A stretch of DNA of 64,000 bases, from positions 248,001 through 312,000 of the forward strand of contig BQJC01000002.1 of the NCBI GenBank assembly GCA_021604505.1. Reading direction: 5' to 3'. The notes below the pieces were generated by a model. That model did not search any database, was not told the origin of the DNA, and saw only the letters and a program-made list of their open reading frames with translations. The DNA comes from Nitrospinaceae bacterium (lineage in GTDB: Bacteria; Nitrospinota; Nitrospinia; Nitrospinales; VA-1). Position numbers and translations under genes: made by a program. Positions 17,520-25,835 of the stretch are shown here, in pieces (position 1 is the first letter of the stretch; the number at the start of each line of letters is the position of its first letter).

Positions 17520-18647
17520 ATGGAATACCGATCCTCTGAATACAAAGTCGGCCTGTTTATTTTCCTGAGTCTGGTCACGCTCGTGGTGTTTATATTTTTT
17601 CTCGGTGACGTGAAGGAACGTTTCAAGCCGAAAAAAAATATCCACGTCGTATTTAACTTCACCGGTGATCTGGCGGTAGGAGCCCCGGTCCGTTATGCAG
17701 GGCTTCTTGTGGGACGGGTGGGTGAAATTGATTTGCTCAATTCCATTAAAGAAAAGGCCATGGACCGCGTGACCGTCATGGTTGAGATCAACCCGGCCAT
17801 CAAGGTCAGGCGGGACTCCATCGCCAGCATCAAAACCGCCGGCCTGATGGGGGGACCCTACATAGACATCCGGCCGGGAAGTTCCGCCTCCCCGGTTCTT
17901 AAAGAAGGCGAACAACTCCTGGGCCAGGACGCCTTTCAATTCACCGAAATGGGGGATATGGTGGAGGAGGTGGTGCTCCAGGTACGCAAATTCACGCAGT
18001 TGGCGGAAAGCCTCACCACCGACTCCAGAGAAACCCTGCAGGCGTTTAAAGCTTCGCTGGACAGCGTGAACGGGATCCTGGTAGACAATCGTGGGGAAAT
18101 CAGGGACAACTTAAAAAACCTGGTCCTCATCTCCGCCGAAATATCCTCCATTTTAGAAGGCAACGGCGATAAGATCGGCGAAACGTTCAAACATATCCAC
18201 TCCCTCTCTCAAAAGGCCGACCGCTTGATCACTGAGAAGGAGCAGAGTTTTGTCGAAATCATCGACCAGACCGAAAGCCTGACCGAAGAGCTGGAAACTC
18301 TGCTCAAGGAAAACCGGGAAGGCATCACCCAGCTGGTCAGCGCCATGAAAAGGGATACGGCGAGCATCGCAAAAAACATCGATTCCGCCTCGGCCAGCCT
18401 CGACCAGACGCTTCATCAAACCAGCGGTATCCTGGTCGAAAACCGCCGCAACCTTCTGGAACTCATTCAGAATCTCAATGAATCGTCCCGCAACCTCAAG
18501 GACATCACCGGGGATCTGAAACGAAATCCATGGAAGTTGGTCAGGAAATCGCCTGAAAAAGACCCTGAATCCAAAAACGGTTTGTCGCCTGTTTTAAAAC
18601 CCAGCGAAATTCGTATGCAACGGTTGGATAAAGTCTCGAAAAATTAA
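17520..18647 (+). CDS. mlaD: MCE-domain substrate-binding protein MlaD, long form
   Basis: MlaD is anchored in the inner membrane and forms the periplasmic lipid-binding ring. It has an N-terminal membrane helix (about 10-30, KVGLFIFLSLVTLVVFIFF) and one MCE domain at about 38-120, including VRYAGLLVGRVGEIDLL and GLMGGPYIDIRPG. A long C-terminal helical region (about 140-350) makes it 375 residues, about twice E. coli MlaD. Such helical tails in other MCE proteins form tunnels or needles toward the outer membrane. A periplasm-spanning role is thus possible here. Confidence 0.9.
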   Translation: MEYRSSEYKVGLFIFLSLVTLVVFIFFLGDVKERFKPKKNIHVVFNFTGDLAVGAPVRYAGLLVGRVGEIDLLNSIKEKAMDRVTVMVEINPAIKVRRDSIASIKTAGLMGGPYIDIRPGSSASPVLKEGEQLLGQDAFQFTEMGDMVEEVVLQVRKFTQLAESLTTDSRETLQAFKASLDSVNGILVDNRGEIRDNLKNLVLISAEISSILEGNGDKIGETFKHIHSLSQKADRLITEKEQSFVEIIDQTESLTEELETLLKENREGITQLVSAMKRDTASIAKNIDSASASLDQTLHQTSGILVENRRNLLELIQNLNESSRNLKDITGDLKRNPWKLVRKSPEKDPESKNGLSPVLKPSEIRMQRLDKVSKN

Positions 18648-18659
18648 CTTGGAAATAAT

Positions 18660-19571
18660 ATGCCGAGTAAATCTTCAACAGGACATAGGCGGTTCATTTG
18701 CATTTTGCTGACGGCATGGCTATTGCCAGCCTGCTTCAATAAGCCGGCTCCCGTAGAAAGTCATTACAACCGGGGTGTGGAACTTTATGACCAGGGCAAA
18801 TACGCGGAAGCCATCGACGCCTATAAACTGGCGTTGCGCAAAGATCCCAAAGACCTGTTTGCCAAATACAACCTGGCCGTCGCTTATCAGGATCAGGGAA
18901 AAAACGATCTGGCGATCGATCTGTATCAACAAATCCTTCAGGATACGGAAGACACCAACAGCCGCATCAATATCGCCGCGATTTTTTACGAACGCGGTGA
19001 TCACGAACTGGCGATCAAGGAACTTGAAACCGCCGCAAAAAACAACGGCGACAGCGCAGAACCTCTCAGCGCCTTAGGAGAATACCTTGAGCGGGAAGAA
19101 AAGCTGGACCTGGCCGAACAACATTACAGAAAGGGCCTGACCATTGACGACCAGCACGCTCTCACCTATTACCGGCTGGGCAGGCTTTATTGCAATCAGA
19201 AAAAGACCGGCCCCTGCCTGGAAAATTTGAAAAAAGCCGTCGAGTTGAATCCCGAAACCCCCATTTACCTGGAAGCCCTGGCGATCCAGCATGAAAAGCA
19301 GGGAAACCACCTTGAGGCCATCGGTTTGTTGGAACGGGTTTCCGTCCTCGAGCCGGACCGTGTGGACCTGTATATCTGGCTGGGAAATTTGTATAAATCG
19401 GAAAAACTTTACAAAAATGCCATCCAACGGTATTGGTCCGCGATCGCTATACGCGACGATGACCCCGGCGTCCACCGGAGCCTGGCGGAAATCTATGGTG
19501 TGCTGAGCGAAATTGAGATGCAGGGGCTGGAAAAACTGGAAGACCAAGAGTCCCTTGCCAAAAGTCCGTAG
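18660..19571 (+). CDS. TPR-repeat lipoprotein
   Basis: The 303-residue protein has a type II signal (LLTAWLLPAC, Cys about residue 22) and about seven TPR units, for example YNRGVELYDQGKYAEAIDAY and YNLAVAYQDQGKNDLAIDLY. It begins 12 bp after mlaD on the same strand, so it is probably made with the Mla transporter. It may scaffold envelope complexes. No enzymatic domain is visible. Confidence 0.8.
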   Translation: MPSKSSTGHRRFICILLTAWLLPACFNKPAPVESHYNRGVELYDQGKYAEAIDAYKLALRKDPKDLFAKYNLAVAYQDQGKNDLAIDLYQQILQDTEDTNSRINIAAIFYERGDHELAIKELETAAKNNGDSAEPLSALGEYLEREEKLDLAEQHYRKGLTIDDQHALTYYRLGRLYCNQKKTGPCLENLKKAVELNPETPIYLEALAIQHEKQGNHLEAIGLLERVSVLEPDRVDLYIWLGNLYKSEKLYKNAIQRYWSAIAIRDDDPGVHRSLAEIYGVLSEIEMQGLEKLEDQESLAKSP

Positions 19572-19586
19572 ATCAGGAGACCCCGG

Positions 19587-19664
19587 ATGATGGCAAAACC
19601 CGACAAACTCAAAAAACCCGGCCTCGATTCCGAAGGTTTGATTCCTCGCAAGTCTTCTCTTTAG
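19587..19664 (+). CDS. possible 25-residue small protein
   Basis: A short frame begins MMAKPDKLKK and ends PRKSSL. A good AGGAG site lies 7 nt upstream of its first ATG. It fills the gap between the TPR lipoprotein and the glycosyltransferase on the same strand. There is no hydrophobic segment and no known family. It could be a real small basic protein or chance. Confidence 0.3.
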   Translation: MMAKPDKLKKPGLDSEGLIPRKSSL

Positions 19665-19684
19665 CGAATTCACTTTCCAGCCCA

Positions 19685-21208
19685 ATGCCCTCTCACCGTC
19701 GGTTACTTATTTTAGGAATACCCAGCCTGGTGTTGTATGGACTACTGACGGTTCTTTCCCGCCAGTTCAACTGGGGAGAGGGTTATGCGGACCGGCCCAT
19801 TCTCACCTACCTGGCGGTTTACTTCGCCCTGTTCATCCTCTACGCTCTGGCCTGCCGGGCGGTTATTAAAAAATCCGGACCTTCCTCTCCCCTTTGGCTC
19901 ATCATTGTGTTGGGGCTTCTGTTTCGGGCGGGCATCCTGCCGGCAAATCAAATTCAGGAAGACGATGTTTACCGGTATCTCTGGGATGGCAAAGTGTTTG
20001 CCAATGGAGTCAACCCTTACAAGTACGCGCCGGAAGAAACCAACCAGTACCTGGCTTATAAAATTCAGGACCTGGAAAATTTTGAAAAACGATACACTCC
20101 TGAAAACCGCAAAGACCTCGATCTTTTAAACGGATTGAAATGGCAAAACGAGGAAGCATTGCGAACGCTGGAGCGCGTCAACCACCCGGATGTTCCGACC
20201 ATTTATCCTCCCATGGCGCAGTTTATTTTCCGCGCCGTCGCCACCGTTCAACCGGACAGTATTCTGGCCATGCGGTTGACTTTTCTCTTTTTCGATTTGG
20301 CGGCGCTCTTATTCATCATCAAAATCCTGGACGCACTGGGTAAGAGCCGCAGTCTCTCCTTAATTTATTTCTGGTCCCCCCTGGTCATTAAGGAAACGTT
20401 CAATTCCACGCATCTGGACGTGCTGGGAATCGCCTTTTTATGCGCGGCCATTTATTTTTTAATCGTTCACCGCCACTTTTTAGCCCATGTGTTGCTGGCA
20501 TGCGGTTTTTTAGTCAAACTTTATCCAGCCATCCTCCTGCCTTTGTTTCTGCAGCAGGCCGCCATAAAAAGCCAGCAGGAAGGAAAACCGATTTGGCTGG
20601 CGCCGCTTTTTCTTCTCCTTGTGTTTGGCGGCCTGGTGGTCCTTTGCTACCTGCCGTTCATGGACTCGGGTTTCAAAACGTTTGAAGGATTGAAAACATT
20701 TTCCACTTATTGGCAAAGCAATGACAGCTTGTTTTCCCTGTTGGTTTATTTTTATGGAAAAATACTTGGGTTGAAAAATGTGGAGCAAACTTTTTTTTCC
20801 AACGATCTGCCGACGTTTTTAAGCAAGTTGACGGTGGCAACGTTTCTCATCGGGGCCGTCATTTACCTGGTTCTAAAAAAGGGATTCTTGGAGAAATCCA
20901 AAGAAACGTTGCTGCGCGATATTTTTATTCTGATGAGTCTGGTCTTTCTTCTCAGCCCGGTACAAAACCCCTGGTACCTGTCCTGGGTAGTCCCGTTCCT
21001 TTGTCTGTTCCATTTCCGATCCTGGATTTTATTGACCGGGCTGATGGGCCTCTACTACCTTGATTTTTACTTCGATTATCAAGACATTCCCCAATATTCC
21101 GTTTGGATTCCCTGGCTGGAATACCTGCCTTTTTATATTTATCTCACCTTTGAACTCTATAAAAACCGGGCCAAAAAAATAGAAACAACCCAAATCGATT
21201 CACAATAA
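19685..21208 (+). CDS. GT-C (GT87/DUF2029-like) membrane glycosyltransferase
   Basis: This 507-residue polytopic protein has about eleven hydrophobic helices. The family hallmark occurs in the first periplasmic loop: EDDVYRYLWDGKVFANGVNP at about residue 97, where the acidic pair is the presumed catalytic site. NHPDVPTIYPPMAQF follows at about 174. Such enzymes transfer a sugar, often mannose, from a polyprenyl-phosphate donor on the outer face of the inner membrane. It may be the last gene of the mla-linked operon. Donor and acceptor are unknown. Confidence 0.8.
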   Translation: MPSHRRLLILGIPSLVLYGLLTVLSRQFNWGEGYADRPILTYLAVYFALFILYALACRAVIKKSGPSSPLWLIIVLGLLFRAGILPANQIQEDDVYRYLWDGKVFANGVNPYKYAPEETNQYLAYKIQDLENFEKRYTPENRKDLDLLNGLKWQNEEALRTLERVNHPDVPTIYPPMAQFIFRAVATVQPDSILAMRLTFLFFDLAALLFIIKILDALGKSRSLSLIYFWSPLVIKETFNSTHLDVLGIAFLCAAIYFLIVHRHFLAHVLLACGFLVKLYPAILLPLFLQQAAIKSQQEGKPIWLAPLFLLLVFGGLVVLCYLPFMDSGFKTFEGLKTFSTYWQSNDSLFSLLVYFYGKILGLKNVEQTFFSNDLPTFLSKLTVATFLIGAVIYLVLKKGFLEKSKETLLRDIFILMSLVFLLSPVQNPWYLSWVVPFLCLFHFRSWILLTGLMGLYYLDFYFDYQDIPQYSVWIPWLEYLPFYIYLTFELYKNRAKKIETTQIDSQ

Positions 21209-21233
21209 ACACGTTCTTCCGAATTTATAGGAA

Positions 21234-21262
21234 TTGTCAAATTTTCAGTTAAAGGTTATATT
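21234..21262 (+). promoter_or_regulatory. sigma70-type promoter for the pentapeptide-repeat gene
   Basis: TTGTCA at 21234-21239, a 17-nt spacer and TATATT at 21257-21262. Transcription would start near 21269. An upstream ATG at 21272 would then be almost leaderless, which favours the ATG at 21338 with its AAAGG site. Confidence 0.65.
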
Positions 21263-21337
21263 GGCCTCCCAATGAGCGCATGCATGGGTATCTTCTTAAC
21301 TCCGAAAAGAGATCCCATAATAAGAAAGGCAATCCAC

Positions 21338-21847
21338 ATGGCAAATATCACCGTCGCCAAAATAAAAGCAATGTTAAAGGAAGACACACGGCCCCATTTA
21401 ATAGACATTGATCTTTCAGGGCTCGATCTTTCCGGCCTGGATTTCAGTGGGGTGACCTGTGTCAAGGCCAACTTCAGTAAAACCGCCCTGGTAAAAACCA
21501 AATTTGAAAAAGCCTTTCTTTCCGATTCCAATTTCAGGGAGTCCGATCTAAACAGCGCCAATTTTTCAGAAGCGAGATTGGAACGAGCCGATTTCAGCAG
21601 GGCAAATTTACTCAATGTTTCTCTCAGCCGGGCGAACCTGACTTCCGCGAAATTCTTCAAGGCAAACCTTACGGAGGCAAGCCTAACCTTTGCAAACCTG
21701 TCCAATTCCAACCTGCAGGGAGCCAATCTAAGCGCCGCCTCCTTTTTCGGAGCCGACCTGACCAAAGCCGATCTGACCCAGGCCAGAACCGACAAAGCCA
21801 CTTTCTCTAAGGCCAAACTCGACGGTGTCATCGGTTACAAACCCTAG
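21338..21847 (+). CDS. pentapeptide-repeat protein
   Basis: From the ATG at 21338 the protein is 169 residues. After a short N-terminal helix (ITVAKIKAMLKEDTRPHLID) nearly the whole chain is made of A(N/D)(L/F)xx repeats, such as LSGLDLSGLDFSG and ADLTKADLTQA. These wind into a right-handed square beta-helix. Some such proteins mimic DNA and protect gyrase; most have no known role. The repeats here are not diagnostic of the Qnr or MfpA type. Confidence 0.85.
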   Translation: MANITVAKIKAMLKEDTRPHLIDIDLSGLDLSGLDFSGVTCVKANFSKTALVKTKFEKAFLSDSNFRESDLNSANFSEARLERADFSRANLLNVSLSRANLTSAKFFKANLTEASLTFANLSNSNLQGANLSAASFFGADLTKADLTQARTDKATFSKAKLDGVIGYKP

Positions 21848-21858
21848 AACGGAAAGGC

Positions 21859-22551
21859 TCACACCATCTCCATAAAAGTGCGTACTTTGGCCGATGAAAA
21901 GTTTGCATGCCGGTCGCTTCGATCAATCAGGATGGCATCGACACCAACTTTTCTCGCCCCCTCAATGTCTGTCAAGGGTTCATCGCCGATGTGACAGGCT
22001 TCCTCCCCACGGACCCCGCTCAACTTCAACGCTTCCTCAAATATCTTTTGATCCGGCTTGGCTGATCCCACCACCGTGGAAGCCAGAACAAAATTGAAAT
22101 ACCTGGCCAGTCCAATATCATTGAGAGTATCTTCGAGACGCGAATCCCAATTGGACACGACTCCTAAAACGACGCCCCTGTTTTGCAATTTTTCCAGAAT
22201 GCCCGACTCCACGACATCTTCATAAACGCGCCAGCATTCCTTTTTTCTGAAAACATCGTAGATGTGCTCGAAATAACTTTCAAAATCCTGTAATCCGCCA
22301 AAGTGTTCAAACACACGAAAAACCAGATCCCGCCAGAACTTTTTTTCAATCGTCATCCCGCTTTGACGACCCAGTGATTCAATGCCCCCCATTGCCTTCC
22401 ACTGAACGCGAAATTGCTTATCAACTTCTTTGGCTTCGCCTGAAAACCCGTGCCCACGGGCGTACCGGGCATAAACCTCGCCGACCGAGGGATGGACCCG
22501 AAGCAAAGTTCCTCCCACATCAAAAAACACGGCTCTGTATTTTTCTAACAT
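21859..22551 (-). CDS. HAD-family hydrolase (HDHD3/REG-2-like)
   Basis: From the ATG at 22551 (AAGGA upstream) the protein is 230 residues. HAD motifs are FFDVGGTLL (I), GVVSNWDSRL (II), KPDQKIFEEAL (III) and HIGDEPLTDIEGA (IV), with a cap domain between I and II. Motif I reads DxGGT, so the usual second Asp is Gly, as in HDHD3/REG-2-type members. That may reduce phosphatase activity. The substrate is unknown. It is convergent with the pentapeptide gene. Confidence 0.85.
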   Translation of the reverse strand: MLEKYRAVFFDVGGTLLRVHPSVGEVYARYARGHGFSGEAKEVDKQFRVQWKAMGGIESLGRQSGMTIEKKFWRDLVFRVFEHFGGLQDFESYFEHIYDVFRKKECWRVYEDVVESGILEKLQNRGVVLGVVSNWDSRLEDTLNDIGLARYFNFVLASTVVGSAKPDQKIFEEALKLSGVRGEEACHIGDEPLTDIEGARKVGVDAILIDRSDRHANFSSAKVRTFMEMV

Positions 22552-22807
22552 CAAAGTTCCTTTTTGAAATACAAACGGATCCCCATTCACACAAATTTCA
22601 CCGCGGCTCAATAAAAACCACAAACGCAAAAATCAGGCGCAAAAAAAACAAAACCCTTTCAAAAAAATTTTATTCTGGCTTTGGATTTTTTACTTCTCAA
22701 TTCAAATTTTGTTTCCTCCTTCATACATATTTTGATAAGTTAACATAAATGCAAAAATAAAATTTGGATTCATTTCAAAATGAAATCGCTAAAACTCGGC
22801 CTGGCGA

Positions 22808-23875
22808 ATGATTTCCCGGTTGCGGAAAATACCCATTCAAAATGTCAGTGGAAAAATTTTGAAGGTAAAAAATATAAAATTCAACCTGTGGTGGGCAGGG
22901 GTTCTAATATTTTTGATATTCGCGGGAGAAGCATCCGCGGATAAAATCCTGATGAAAAATGGAGATCGTTTTCAGGGAACCCTCAAAAAAATGAAGGACG
23001 GTGTTCTGACCCTTTCTACGGACTATTCCGAGACCATCCAATTGCAAACCTCGGAAGTAAAAAGGATCCTCACCAGGGAACCCGCCAAAATTGTCCTCAC
23101 CAACGGAAAAACCCTTAAAGGAAGAATTCTTCCCTCAACGCCTGGCCAAATCAAGGTGGCGTCGCCGTCCGGCAGAAACTACGCGCTCCTCGCCTGGGAA
23201 CAAATAAAATCCATCAACCCGCCTCCTCAAAAATGGACAGGCTCGCTTTCTTTTGGAGGTTCCAAAGATTCCGGGAACACGGACCGGTTGAGCGCTTCAC
23301 TCGGCGGGGAATTAAACCGGAAATTTAAAAAAAATGCTGTTGAATTTGAATTCCTGTTCAACTACTCCGAGGAAGACGGCAAGGTGACAACGCGAAACAC
23401 TTACGGAGCATCGAAATTTTCTCACTCTTTCAGCCCAAAATGGTACGTCTACCTGGCTTTGGAGTTCCTAAGCGACACCTTCAGGGACCTCGACCTGAGA
23501 ACCACCGTCGGTCCCGGTTTCGGTTATAAAGTCTGGGAGGATGAGATAAAATCCTTGTTTATTGAAGGAGGTATCTCCTATATCTTAGACAATCAAAAAG
23601 TGGGTGAGGACGATGAAAACGCCAACGCCCGATTTGCTTCAAAATTTTCCTACAGAATAATTCCGCGGATAGTGTTTGCCAATCACGTGGTTATCTTTCC
23701 CAGCATTGAGGAGCAAGGGGAATTCACACTCAGAAATCAGGCGTCATTGAAAACCGATTTAGGCAACGGCTGGAATCTGAAACTATCCAATGTGATTGAT
23801 CATGACAGTAACCCTGGGCCTGACGTGAAGAAAAACGATGTTCACTGGATTTTAGCCCTGGGATACGCGTTTTAA
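22808..23875 (+). CDS. DUF481 (YdiY-like) outer-membrane beta-barrel protein
   Basis: This 355-residue exported protein has a long n-region and a signal core WAGVLIFLIFAGEASA, with cleavage predicted near residue 44. Two repeats of an N-G-x4-G motif follow (LMKNGDRFQGTLK and LTNGKTLKGRILP, about 48-120). A C-terminal beta-barrel from about 140 begins WTGSLSFGGSKDSGNTDRLS and ends in LALGYAF, with the terminal Phe typical of outer-membrane barrels. DUF481 includes salt-induced outer-membrane proteins; transport activity is not established. Confidence 0.8.
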   Translation: MISRLRKIPIQNVSGKILKVKNIKFNLWWAGVLIFLIFAGEASADKILMKNGDRFQGTLKKMKDGVLTLSTDYSETIQLQTSEVKRILTREPAKIVLTNGKTLKGRILPSTPGQIKVASPSGRNYALLAWEQIKSINPPPQKWTGSLSFGGSKDSGNTDRLSASLGGELNRKFKKNAVEFEFLFNYSEEDGKVTTRNTYGASKFSHSFSPKWYVYLALEFLSDTFRDLDLRTTVGPGFGYKVWEDEIKSLFIEGGISYILDNQKVGEDDENANARFASKFSYRIIPRIVFANHVVIFPSIEEQGEFTLRNQASLKTDLGNGWNLKLSNVIDHDSNPGPDVKKNDVHWILALGYAF

Positions 23876-23893
23876 AGAACGCATTTCGTTTGA

Positions 23894-24643
23894 TCAACCG
23901 TAAACATCCCGATGCTTTTCAAAATGATCCAGCGCGTGTTCGTATTCTTCCTGGGTATCGATTTCAAAACAACCCGCCTCTGAAGTTATCCAGGGAGTGA
24001 GATCCACACCGCGCGCAAAATCGGTGAATGGAATTTCCCAAAGCAGCTTTTCGTATTCGGCTTCATGCCTCTCGTACAAATCCACAAATTTTTCCACGTT
24101 GGCTTGAGACAATTTGAAAAATCCGATCGCTTCCCCGGCAAACTCGTATCCGTTTTTCTCTTCTTCGGTGATTTGCCGTTTGGTGATAAACGCATGGATC
24201 GCTCCTGAGGGTTTCAGCAACACCTTCGCACATTCTTCATTGTCGATGTCGACGGGAGTCACAGCAAAAGAGGAGGGAGCCGAAGTCCGCGCGTAATTCA
24301 TCAAAACCCGACGGGGATAAACGACATCCGCATCCAGAATAAGAACGTCTCCCGAACTTTGCCGGAGCCCTAAAACCATGGACAGCGTATTTCCGGTGGT
24401 CAGGTACAACGCGTTGTCGATGAAGTTGACGGCAAGGTCGAGTTTCAAACTGTGGACATACGCTATCAGCTTTTCCTTATTGTGGCCCAGAACCAGGTGC
24501 GCACGGGAGATCCCCAGTTCCTGTAAACAGGAGAGATGCCGGGAAAGAAGTGTGTCATTGCCAAAAGGCAATAAAGCTTTATGGGGAATGTCCTGCCGAT
24601 TCAGGCGGGACCCGTATCCGGCGAGAAGAATGATCGCTTCCAT
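23894..24643 (-). CDS. sugar-phosphate / phosphocholine-type nucleotidyltransferase
   Basis: This 249-residue protein has the NTP_transferase fold. The N-terminal nucleotide loop is MEAIILLAGYGSRLN, with KALLPFG supplying the conserved Lys. The metal-binding DADVVY lies at about residue 98. The overall length and the pattern of a LicC-like enzyme (TTGNTLSMVLGL) suggest transfer of a nucleotide to a small phosphorylated substrate, possibly phosphocholine or a sugar phosphate. It lies 62 bp downstream of the terpene-cyclase-like gene, probably on the same transcript. Confidence 0.75.
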   Translation of the reverse strand: MEAIILLAGYGSRLNRQDIPHKALLPFGNDTLLSRHLSCLQELGISRAHLVLGHNKEKLIAYVHSLKLDLAVNFIDNALYLTTGNTLSMVLGLRQSSGDVLILDADVVYPRRVLMNYARTSAPSSFAVTPVDIDNEECAKVLLKPSGAIHAFITKRQITEEEKNGYEFAGEAIGFFKLSQANVEKFVDLYERHEAEYEKLLWEIPFTDFARGVDLTPWITSEAGCFEIDTQEEYEHALDHFEKHRDVYG

Positions 24644-24705
24644 GAACTGACTTGTGTTTGATTCCGGCGGGATTGGAAAAACGGTCCGCCTGCGACGAAA
24701 ACCGT

Positions 24706-25674
24706 TTACTTGCTGTAGGCCCAGAAATGAGACATGGGCTCTCCAGAACAGAATCTTTTGAACTTAAGAAGTGTATCCAGGCCATCTGCCGTGCGTTCGA
24801 CATTGCTGGGCTCTCCTGGAAAATCGCCCCAGCCCATCTCGTTTTTTTCGTCCATGAGCCAGCGGACGCCTTTTTCAATGATAGGAGCGTATTTATCCCG
24901 CTTCTTAAACGTATCGGAAACCAGCATGAGATTGCGGCAGGCGTCCATCGTATGGTCCATGTTTTCCTGATCCCAGGACCCATTGGACGCTTGCTCGCCC
25001 GCCAGTGAGTCGGCGGCATCCATACAAAGCTTTTCTGCATAATCGATCTTGTCCATGAAATACGCAGGGACAAGGGTGTATTGCATCAGGTGAGCGGTGG
25101 TTTCAATGCCGGCAGGGTGAAAGGTATTGTCCTTCCATAATCCGGAATCCTGTTGCCAGCCCTTGATAAAATCGAATCCTCCGATTCTCGCCTTGTTGAT
25201 TCGCTCTTCATCCTGCTTGTCGTGCGTCACCTGGTAAATGGTCAGAAAACAGGTCACCGAACAGGTGGTGTCTAAATGAGACCATTCCGGGTCGCTCCAA
25301 TGACCGTCGGGTTCCTGAGTGGAAAGCACGTATTCCAGTGCCCGTTGAATGGCCGCCTCGATGGCCGGATCCTGTAAAATGACGTTGCCCCGGCAAAGTT
25401 TCAGAGCCACAAACGTCGTGATCCACATGGAAGTCTGATTGGCATGCGACTCCTTGGACCAGCCGCCATCAGGGTTTTGCACCTTCACACACTCTCGAAA
25501 TTCATTTCCCAGAGGCTGGGTTCTCTCCAGATGGAGAATACATCTTAAAATATGTTCCAGGACCTCCATATCCTGTTCGCCCTTAAGGAGGCTCCATTCT
25601 CCTTTTTTAGAATCCAGGTAGTCCCATTCACTTTCAATCAATTGATCGAGTTTTTCCTGCACAATCGTGGTCAT
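24706..25674 (-). CDS. terpene cyclase/prenyltransferase-repeat protein, DxDD lacking
   Basis: The 322-residue protein is an alpha/alpha barrel-type domain with QW-like repeats: VQNPDGGWSK, TQEPDGHWSD, WQQDSGLWKD and EQASNGSWDQ. These are the signature of squalene-hopene cyclases and related repeats. It is about half the length of a full cyclase. The protonating DxDD motif is not seen; the nearest match is HLDTTCS at about residue 132. It may be a single-barrel homologue with another role. A good promoter lies upstream, and the nucleotidyltransferase gene follows. Confidence 0.7.
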   Translation of the reverse strand: MTTIVQEKLDQLIESEWDYLDSKKGEWSLLKGEQDMEVLEHILRCILHLERTQPLGNEFRECVKVQNPDGGWSKESHANQTSMWITTFVALKLCRGNVILQDPAIEAAIQRALEYVLSTQEPDGHWSDPEWSHLDTTCSVTCFLTIYQVTHDKQDEERINKARIGGFDFIKGWQQDSGLWKDNTFHPAGIETTAHLMQYTLVPAYFMDKIDYAEKLCMDAADSLAGEQASNGSWDQENMDHTMDACRNLMLVSDTFKKRDKYAPIIEKGVRWLMDEKNEMGWGDFPGEPSNVERTADGLDTLLKFKRFCSGEPMSHFWAYSK

Positions 25675-25718
25675 GATAAAATCTCTAAATTAAAATTTGG
25701 GTTAAGGGATGCGGGGGA

Positions 25719-25747
25719 ATTATATTATGAGTCCGTTTTTTACTCAA
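25719..25747 (-). promoter_or_regulatory. sigma70-type promoter for the terpene-cyclase-like gene
   Basis: On the minus strand TTGAGT (25747-25742) is followed by a 17-nt spacer and a perfect TATAAT (25724-25719), 45 bp upstream of the start codon. Confidence 0.7.
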
Positions 25748-25835
25748 CCCCATGCGAACTTTTTCAAACGCAACTCCGCCTCGAAAATAAGTAGGAGTGA
25801 AAGCCTCAGCGCTTTAGATCGCAAAGCTGGGGAAG

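Noticed and set aside
21256-21831. 191-codon open frame opposite the pentapeptide-repeat gene
   Set aside because: It mirrors the repeat gene; the regular codon pattern of the repeats keeps the other strand open. No family features.
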